NCBI RefSeq assembly: GCF_015706575.1
Contig: NW_024037070.1
Coordinates: 7,533,598-7,597,597 of the forward strand
Origin: Patiria miniata
Lineage: Eukaryota > Echinodermata > Asteroidea > Valvatida > Asterinidae
Length of the DNA stretch: 64,000 nucleotides
Reading direction: 5' to 3'
A model generated the notes under the pieces. The model was not told where the DNA came from and did not search any database. It saw only the letters and a list, made by a program, of their open reading frames with translations. Both the position numbers and the translations under genes were made by a program. This document shows, one piece after another, positions 58,301 to 64,000 of the stretch (within the stretch, counting starts at the first letter, position 1; every line of letters begins with the position of its first letter).

Positions 58301-61300
58301 ACTTGATTTGATTCATCTGTTGTTGTTAGCGCTCTCTACAGCCGCAGTAACTCGACTGCGCTTGTCAGTAACTGACTGAATTAGAGGAACAACATCCAAA
58401 TTCAGTCTTTAACCAAGACTTCTTCGGGCCCTTGGTAGCCCTTGCGTGCAAAGGTATCTTACAAGTATTATAAGTATACTACACCTGTACAGGCAATATT
58501 TATGAACTGTTGACTGCATCATGTTCAAACTTATGAATGAAATGTATTATTTCCATATTCTCATTGCTTGAGATATTGTAGATTGCGGATTCGGTTTTCC
58601 TTTGCCCACAAAACATTGTGTGTAGTTATCCGCTGTCACGGTTTACCGCGAAGGGAAAAATCGTAAAACTTTGATGTCTAGAAATTAGGTGCAGTTAATA
58701 CAATGCCAAATTGGCCTATTTTATTTTCGTCCATGGACCGTTTAACGGATGCCACCATTGTATGTGGCCACGCGTGGTATTCTCAGGGGGCTTTCGTTAA
58801 AAACACGTCTCGTCGTGCCACTGTATCCTGAGCAAGATGGGATATTTTGTTTCCAAATGAAATGCTTCAGTATAATTACACATGACCACAAAGATGGCAG
58901 TATCCGTAAAACGGTATATGTTGTTTATGCAACACAATCAAGGGAATTCCTGTTTGGTTTACACGCTGATAACGAAACGTCATCGGAGATTGTTTGCATA
59001 GACTCGTTTTACAGCAGCAAACAAATGTAATATAGGCCAATACATTTGAGACTCCGACTAAACTGACATTAATTAACTGTTACTTTGTACCGGGCAAACA
59101 TCGATATTGCACCCCATTCGGCATGCCCCATTTACTGCCTGCTTCATATAGGCCTAAATGTCATACAAATGAGTATACTAATTAACGTTAGTTCGGGGTT
59201 AAGTTCTCATTCCATTCAACGTGTTGTCTTTCTTAATTGCACAGTCTAAACGAGAGCGCATAAACGTTTTTCGGCAAACATTGACATTAAGCGCGAAAAA
59301 TATATTTCGCCTTTTTTTGTAAATAAGACGTTTTTTTCAGCTCTGGCAGCAGCTTCTACATCACTTATTGGTTAGTCGGTCGGTCGGTCCCCGAAATTGG
59401 GGGCCGTATCATAAGTCCAACGCCTCATCATGGTCCGACGCCTCATAAATTCGGACTTATGAGGCGTCGGACTTATGAGGCGTCAGACTTATGAGGCATA
59501 AATCCGCCTCATAGGTCCGACGCCTCATAAGTCCGACGCCTCATAAGTCCGACAATGGACAAACGCTGTTTCGGACTTATGAGACGTCGGACCTATGAGG
59601 CGGAATAAATAAATGTCATGCTTCAAAAGTCCGACGCCTCATAAGTCCGACGCCTCATAAGTCCGAAACAGCGTTTGTCCATTGTCGGACTTATGAGGCG
59701 TCGGACTTATGAGGCGTCGGACCTATGAGGCGGAATAAATAAATGTCATGCTTCAAAAGTCCGACGCCTCATAAGTCCGACGCCTCATAAGTCCGAAATT
59801 TCGGACTTATGAGGCGTCGGCCCTATGAGGCGTCGGATTTATGAGCGGACCCCGAAAATTGACCAAAAATTATTATTGACCACAAATATTTTACCAAAAT
59901 TGGTCAAATACCGTGCCGTCAGTAAATGCACTATAAAATTATGACTAACAAATCGTAAATTTGTTTATGAAAATTTTGTAAACGGAGGCAAGATATGTGC
60001 AGTATGTTATAGTCACGTGGTATTTTGTGTAGTGGGTGGACGGTATCCAGAAGGAGGAAATGACAATTGACCAAAAGTACGGTGTTGCGCGGCGGTACGT
60101 ACACACAATCATTTCATGCAAGACTTTTATGCAAGACGGCCACAGCTTATGTTCATTTTGTTACACAACAGTCTGGTGTAATCAATGTTTAGGCGACTTC
60201 AAACGATTCATTTTACTCCCATGCGTATACCTTCTTTACACGCATACTCAATGTAGTACACCAATTCACCGGGCCAACCATGCAAGCAACACCCAATTAA
60301 TGGCGCAGTGGCTTAAGGTTCGCAGTAAGAAGGTTCTTGGATCGATTCCAATCAAGATGTCCACTTCTTTCCCCAACAGTTTTCGATTTTCCCCCTAGAA
60401 GTGTTATTTTTCAGTTGGACACTATTTTATAGCAGACTAGTTCTTCATGCAAGAATTCCATGCAAGACGGCCAGAGCTTATTGTGCACTTGCACTTGTTA
60501 TTTTAACATCGGCTTATGAATATTGATTCTCCAAACTCGCAAAATATACCCGGTCAAAAAAAAAATCGAATTTATTGATGCATTTCCAGTGTTATACCTC
60601 GAGTTCATCCCCCTAGATGTTTTGTTTTCATTGCTATTTTTCTAGCAATATAAAAGTTACTCGGTTTTGAATGAGACATCGAACGAACAAAAATAATCCA
60701 CCGACGTTTAATTATTGGATTATTTCTTTACAAAATTCGAAGCAGTTGCGGCCCGACAATAGCTTGGCTCTCGCGGGTCAATTTGTATGAAAGCCCCTTT
60801 TCAAATGGTTGAAGACGCCCAAAATCAAGAGAAGCACGGGGCACACATCTTTAAATTAAAAGCTCGAAAAACCATCTGGATTGGCTTTTGCTTCAAGGAT
60901 TCTTAATCACTTAATCCGGAGTTCTTACGAGGACCTCCGGTTTCGCTGATTGGCACGGCGGAGATGCCAGCCATTAGCGGCTTGCATTTTACATTTTGAG
61001 ATTCGCTGACTAAGCCAAGTGCACGGGATGAAATGTCTCAGACACGTTGCATACAGAGCTTTCACATACGGTGCAATCTCCGAAGAATTACTGAGGTTTA
61101 CACAAGATATAACGTTTTTTTGTTTGTTTGATATGTTGTGGTTTTTCTTTGTTTTGGTGATATCCTGAAAAAGTATGTTGCAAATTGAAGCAATAAGCTG
61201 ATCTCCTAGCATCACGTATAGTTGAGGAACGAGGAACTAAGAGGAACCATCCATTCGGAACATCATGCTTCTATAATTTCAAAACAAAATGAATTGAATG

Positions 61301-62544
61301 GATTTTTGTTCTAGACAAAATTACGGATTATTTTCCGTAATCAGTGATGGAACTAAGTATTTTGTTACTTAGGTTAAGGATGAATCGGGAATCTGTTGTT
61401 ACTAAATTCTCAGCGTATGTGGTTGATCGAATGGCAGATTCGTTGACTATTTTTATAATAAGTACCGCAATATTGCGTTCCCCTGCTTTTGAACAAATTC
61501 GACTCTTTTTCTCTAAATGACTTTTCAACTTGACTGTTTTATTCTGACCAAATTTTTCTTTTTGGGCGTCTGCAACCCTCTGTAAAAGGTTTTATTATTT
61601 CGGCGCAAACAAATCTGCTTTTCGAGCAGACTGGTTGCAGATCCGTACATTTGATACCGATTGTGGGGCGGGAACCAGCCTATTCTCGCGATCGAGAGAA
61701 CGGAATTGTTGTCCGGTGGCAAGTAATTTTAAATTTGTAATGATTCAATGTAATGATTCAGTCGATGTCCAATTCAGAAGTGAAAAGTTTTATATTTCTA
61801 GAAAAATAGCAATTTTGAAAAGAATCTATTTTTTGTTTGATGACTCACAAAAATGCAACTTTAAATGGGTGTAATCAAAGAAGGGTTTCACTCTGGGTGT
61901 TATTGCAACATGAAGAGTAGTAGAAAAGTGGTGTCTAAATGTTTACAACACTTTAATTTCCGACGAGTAACACTTCTTCAGAATAGACGATTTAGAGTCA
62001 AAATCAACCTAAGTCATAGATTGAAATAATCTGGAAACTAAATCAATCTGGTGGAAACTCGAGTGAAAACTATTCGATGAATGAGTGTCAATCTAAATCA
62101 TCTAGTCCCTAGTTTCATGTTGGTGGGAGTGCATCTTCACTCGAATGGAGTGTATTTTCACTTTTCGGAAACAAGAGAGGAGACATCGTTCGACAACTAA
62201 TTTTAGCTTGAGACCATTGAATTGGAACAACAAAGTTGGGAGGGGAATTGGTGGCCTCCCTGGCTCTGAATTTTGAGTGCCTTATCCAGAACATGCGTCC
62301 CCTAAGTAACACCCCTCCCCCATATTGGAGCCTAGTTACGTCACTGGGGTGAGCAGACTCGTGATGACCCACCTTGTTCTCGCGATTTATCCAGGTATAG
62401 ACGAGTAGGACCAGCAACACCAGAACACACGCCCCCGTCAGACCGAGAACGGCGTATGACAGCAGGGAAGAGGGCTCCAGGAAACACGGCGTGTCATCCA
62501 CACAGTCGTCGCATTCCTTCTTGCATTTTAGGCAATTAAAATCA
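47155..62544 (-). CDS. GPR158/GPR179-type class C receptor, 3' eight exons (5' part missing)
   Basis: Vertebrate GPR158 is a neuronal orphan reported as a metabotropic glycine receptor; GPR179 acts in retinal bipolar cells. Exons, 5' to 3': 62544-62373, 57962-57894, 55515-55394, 53284-53070, 52053-51909, 50436-50328, 48733-48599, 47412-47155; borders are GT-AG and the frame is continuous for 407 codons. The first has the cysteine-rich linker (CKKECDDCVDDTPC) and TM1. TM2 is LLYVFIIGSAVMY. TM3 has WARYLGIALAYGALLFKTWR. Exon 4 has TM4 and KYKQCTTTLWSY. TM5 and TM6 show LLLAWGVYLCVKV and PSAFNESKFISICIYNE, and TM7 shows VQLTVTVMVALLYG; the last two resemble GPR158 most. The cytoplasmic tail is only about 130 residues against several hundred or more in vertebrates, and contains a helical EMERMAKVIDSIKEAMRL stretch. 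The extracellular region should lie past 64000. The 48733 acceptor could instead be 48718, in frame. Confidence 0.85.
49207..49777. mobile_element. Inverted-repeat element in GPR158-like intron
   Basis: ATAGTCTGGTTCCCAGACCA and TGGTCTGGGAACCAGACTAT are exact inverses; the pairing continues through AAAGATTCTGGCTATTTCTGA with a few mismatches. A (TA)n tract lies inside at 49270-49308. Confidence 0.85.
49270..49308. repeat. (TA)n microsatellite
   Basis: About 19 TA units inside the inverted-repeat element above. Confidence 0.95.
54975..55105 (+). repeat. Dispersed repeat, relative of 25265-25435
   Basis: CGATCTTCCATATTAGCGGA, ACAATAAGTGGCGCTATTGG and CGACAGACAT words in the same order as at 25265-25435. 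A (GGGGTG)n-like tract precedes it at 54900-54955. Confidence 0.55.
55575..55719. mobile_element. CCGGTTCA-family palindromic element, copy 2
   Basis: GGACCCGGTTCATACTTCAC and GAGGTACGAACCGGCCTTAA flank GCAAAGCGAATTTCATGACGTCA and the inverse word GAATTTGCTTCGC. More diverged than 31079-31215; only the right TTAA is intact. It lies in the intron upstream of exon 55515-55394. Confidence 0.7.
55975..56110. repeat. GACTCGAGTC-rich repeat
   Basis: GAGTCGAGTCGAGTCGAGTC and GACTCGAGTCGAGTCG recur, separated by short spacers; each word is nearly self-complementary. A related GAGTACTCG-rich stretch lies at 21327-21390 in OPLAH intron 4. Confidence 0.8.
57420..57545 (+). repeat. Dispersed repeat, paired with 60715-60835
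   Basis: TTTACAAAATTCGA, CCCCTTTTCAGAGGGTTGAAGA and AAAATTG-like words recur at 60715-60835 (TTTACAAAATTCGA, CCCCTTTTCAAATGGTTGAAGA). Both lie in the large introns of the GPR158-like gene. Confidence 0.6.
58160..58345. mobile_element. Foldback element with GCGGC..GAG..GCGCT ends
   Basis: GCGGCAGAGGGCGCTA pairs with TAGCGCTCTCTACAGCCGC, and CAGATGAATCAAATTACAGT with its inverse near 58308; TTATTGACACCG pairs with CGGTGTCAATATT. Arms about 70 bp, loop about 50. Confidence 0.8.
59405..59850. repeat. Alternating palindromic cluster of one 16-bp word
   Basis: The word GTCCGACGCCTCATAA and its reverse complement TTATGAGGCGTCGGAC fill the tract in runs of two or three, switching orientation about seven times. 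Two longer direct repeats carry GGCGGAATAAATAAATGTC and CATGCTTCAAAAGTCCGACG. The spacer AATGGACAAACGCTGTTTCG occurs once and its inverse once. The intron on either side is ordinary AT-rich sequence. Confidence 0.92.
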
Positions 62545-64000
62545 CTGTTGCACGAATAAAAGAGAAAGGAAAAATATATCTCTGGAAAAAGGGGGAATGA
62601 TTAAAATATGTAGGCCTAAGTGTACAAGTATTGTTGATGTACCCTAACGTGGCGCGGCCCCTAACGTGGCGCACTTTGAGTTTTCGCCTCTAGCGCCTTG
62701 CTAGAGCAAACTTTTTACCTGAAATTTCACAGTAAGTCATATTTCATCAAGCTCTAAAAATTCCTGTTCATAAATCGTGAGTGCATCTACCCGTTACATG
62801 CAAAGTTAGCAGAGAAATTTATCTTGGCGTGATTTTCCGATTGTATTTTGGAGTGTACAGCGAGTGTACAGTCTTAAATGTTAATTTGGGATTTTCTGAG
62901 ATTTATTCCAATGCGCCACGTTAGGGAACAACCAGCCGATTCTGTGCTCAATTTCCGGACGCCACCGTTTTTGAATGTCGGACTTAATTTCATGACACTG
63001 AAATCGTTTACAAAGGTTAAACAGCAAGTATTTCTAGGTAAAAAGTACCTGTTTTTAACTGAATGAATTTTAAGTTTGTCAACAAAGAGGTTTGGCAACA
63101 TTGCATGAGGAAAGTCGGGGGAAACGCCGAAGTCATGGGCGTCGCCAGGATTTTTTCTAGAGGGGGGCAAAGCCCATTTTCCAGCATTTTCCCGACTGAT
63201 TATTAATTTTCGAGGGTGGGCAGGGACATTTACCCCACCCCAACCCAACCCATTAAATTAACAACAATATGATTTCGCACCTCTTGTTCTTTTTCCTTCC
63301 CCCCCCCCTCTTTTTTTTGGGGGGGGGGGGGGCTTGTTGGGGGGGGGGGAGCCCTCCTTGACCCCCACCCCTCGCGACGACCATGAGTGCGTCATGTTAG
63401 GGAACACCAGTCCCTCCAGAATTGGGTGGGGAACAATGGGACGCCCCCCCCCCCTACCTCCCCTCCGAATTAATGGAGTACCCTTTCCAGAAAATTAGGC
63501 CCCTAAGTGCACTGCCCCCCCCCCCCCGCGCCGCTTCTCACAAAACAACTTCTTATAAAACAAAATTTCCCATGAAAATAGGAATAGTGACATGTCTGAC
63601 TACAGTGCCAAACATGCCTAGTTGGGAGGCTATCACTTTTTTCATAGCCTTTAGTCAAGTCCCCCGCGCTTACCCGGACACGTGACGCACCCTGGATGCT
63701 GACACGTAAAAAGACTAGCACGAGCGGCGAAGCCGCGAGGGCCTTTACCATCTCGTGGAGAACGCTAATGTTTTTCTTTACATTTGTCAACCGATTTGGT
63801 AGACATGCATAATGCATTACCCGTTGTGAATTGACCAATGAAAATGCAGAATTACTAACGTAAATCTGCCGTCGTCTGGCGTCATGGCGCCCGTGCTGTT
63901 GCTGGTAACCACAAACCACCGTTAGATGATTGGTTTATATTGCTTGATTTATATTACGTGAATAAATGAATAAGTGATTAGTTCCACGAGATAGTAAACG
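62545..64000. other. Right-edge region, repeats only
   Basis: Upstream (in gene direction) of the first readable GPR158-like exon. It contains the element at 62640-62928 and G/C homopolymer runs around 63300-63355, 63446-63456 and 63517-63528. The phrase GGGCGTCGCCAGGATTTTTTC at 63138 looks like a common dispersed repeat end. No extracellular-domain exon was recognised. Confidence 0.5.
62640..62928. mobile_element. Inverted-repeat element, CCCTAACGTGGCGC ends
   Basis: TACCCTAACGTGGCGC (with a second direct copy, CCCTAACGTGGCGC, at 62659) and GCGCCACGTTAGGGAA form the ends. The interior is unpaired. A looser relative of the right end, GCGTCATGTTAGGGAAC, lies at 63390. Confidence 0.65.

Overview
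The window is animal nuclear DNA: genes with many short exons, GT-AG introns, large non-coding stretches and many small transposon-derived hairpins. Four protein loci plus a tandem GPCR array are readable. A tRNA-derived SINE, frequent short words such as ACATGTAC and GAGGGCGCT, and an OPLAH-EXOSC4 gene pair arranged as in vertebrates suggest a marine deuterostome invertebrate. I lean to an echinoderm or hemichordate, but a cephalochordate is not excluded. No bacterial, viral, LTR-retroelement or Polinton sequence was recognised.

Layout. 1-5300: the 3' end of one intronless rhodopsin-class GPCR gene, then two complete copies (1975-3039 and 3798-4862, + strand) in a 1.82-kb tandem array. A further duplicated upstream segment runs straight into a 760-bp minisatellite built on a strict 8-bp register (5306-6065). 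6100-10830: only repeats and hairpin elements recognised. 10839-25071 (- strand): sixteen exons encoding the first 727 residues of 5-oxoprolinase (OPLAH). The HyuB half (about 550 residues) is not seen in the window. 27619-29435 (+): EXOSC4 in three exons, complete, head to head with OPLAH. 34238-43411 (-): LSM14 in eight exons, complete (485 aa), convergent with EXOSC4. 47155-62544 (-): the last eight exons of a class C orphan receptor of the GPR158/GPR179 type. Its extracellular part lies beyond the right edge or was not recognised. 62545-64000: only repeats.

The genes do not form a pathway. OPLAH is a glutathione-cycle enzyme, EXOSC4 a core exosome subunit, LSM14 an mRNP/P-body protein and the remaining loci are receptors. 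The OPLAH/EXOSC4 pairing is probably conserved linkage, since the same head-to-head pair exists on human chromosome 8q24.3.

The most unusual material is the set of short inverted-repeat elements inside introns and between genes. Several families keep the same outermost bases while the inner arm sequence differs from copy to copy, yet the two arms of one copy match each other (TTAACCCTAAC family, TTAGGCC family, TTTAAAG family). In the first family the interior repeats an element-specific word fitting a common frame with variable doublets. Other notable items are a near-perfect 809-bp inverted repeat with a 9-bp target duplication (41852-42660), a 446-bp cluster of one 16-bp word in alternating orientation (59405-59850), and a repeated splice-acceptor segment in front of OPLAH exon 7. 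Exon borders were derived by hand from GT/AG sites, reading-frame continuity and similarity to remembered family sequences; no alignment or search was run.
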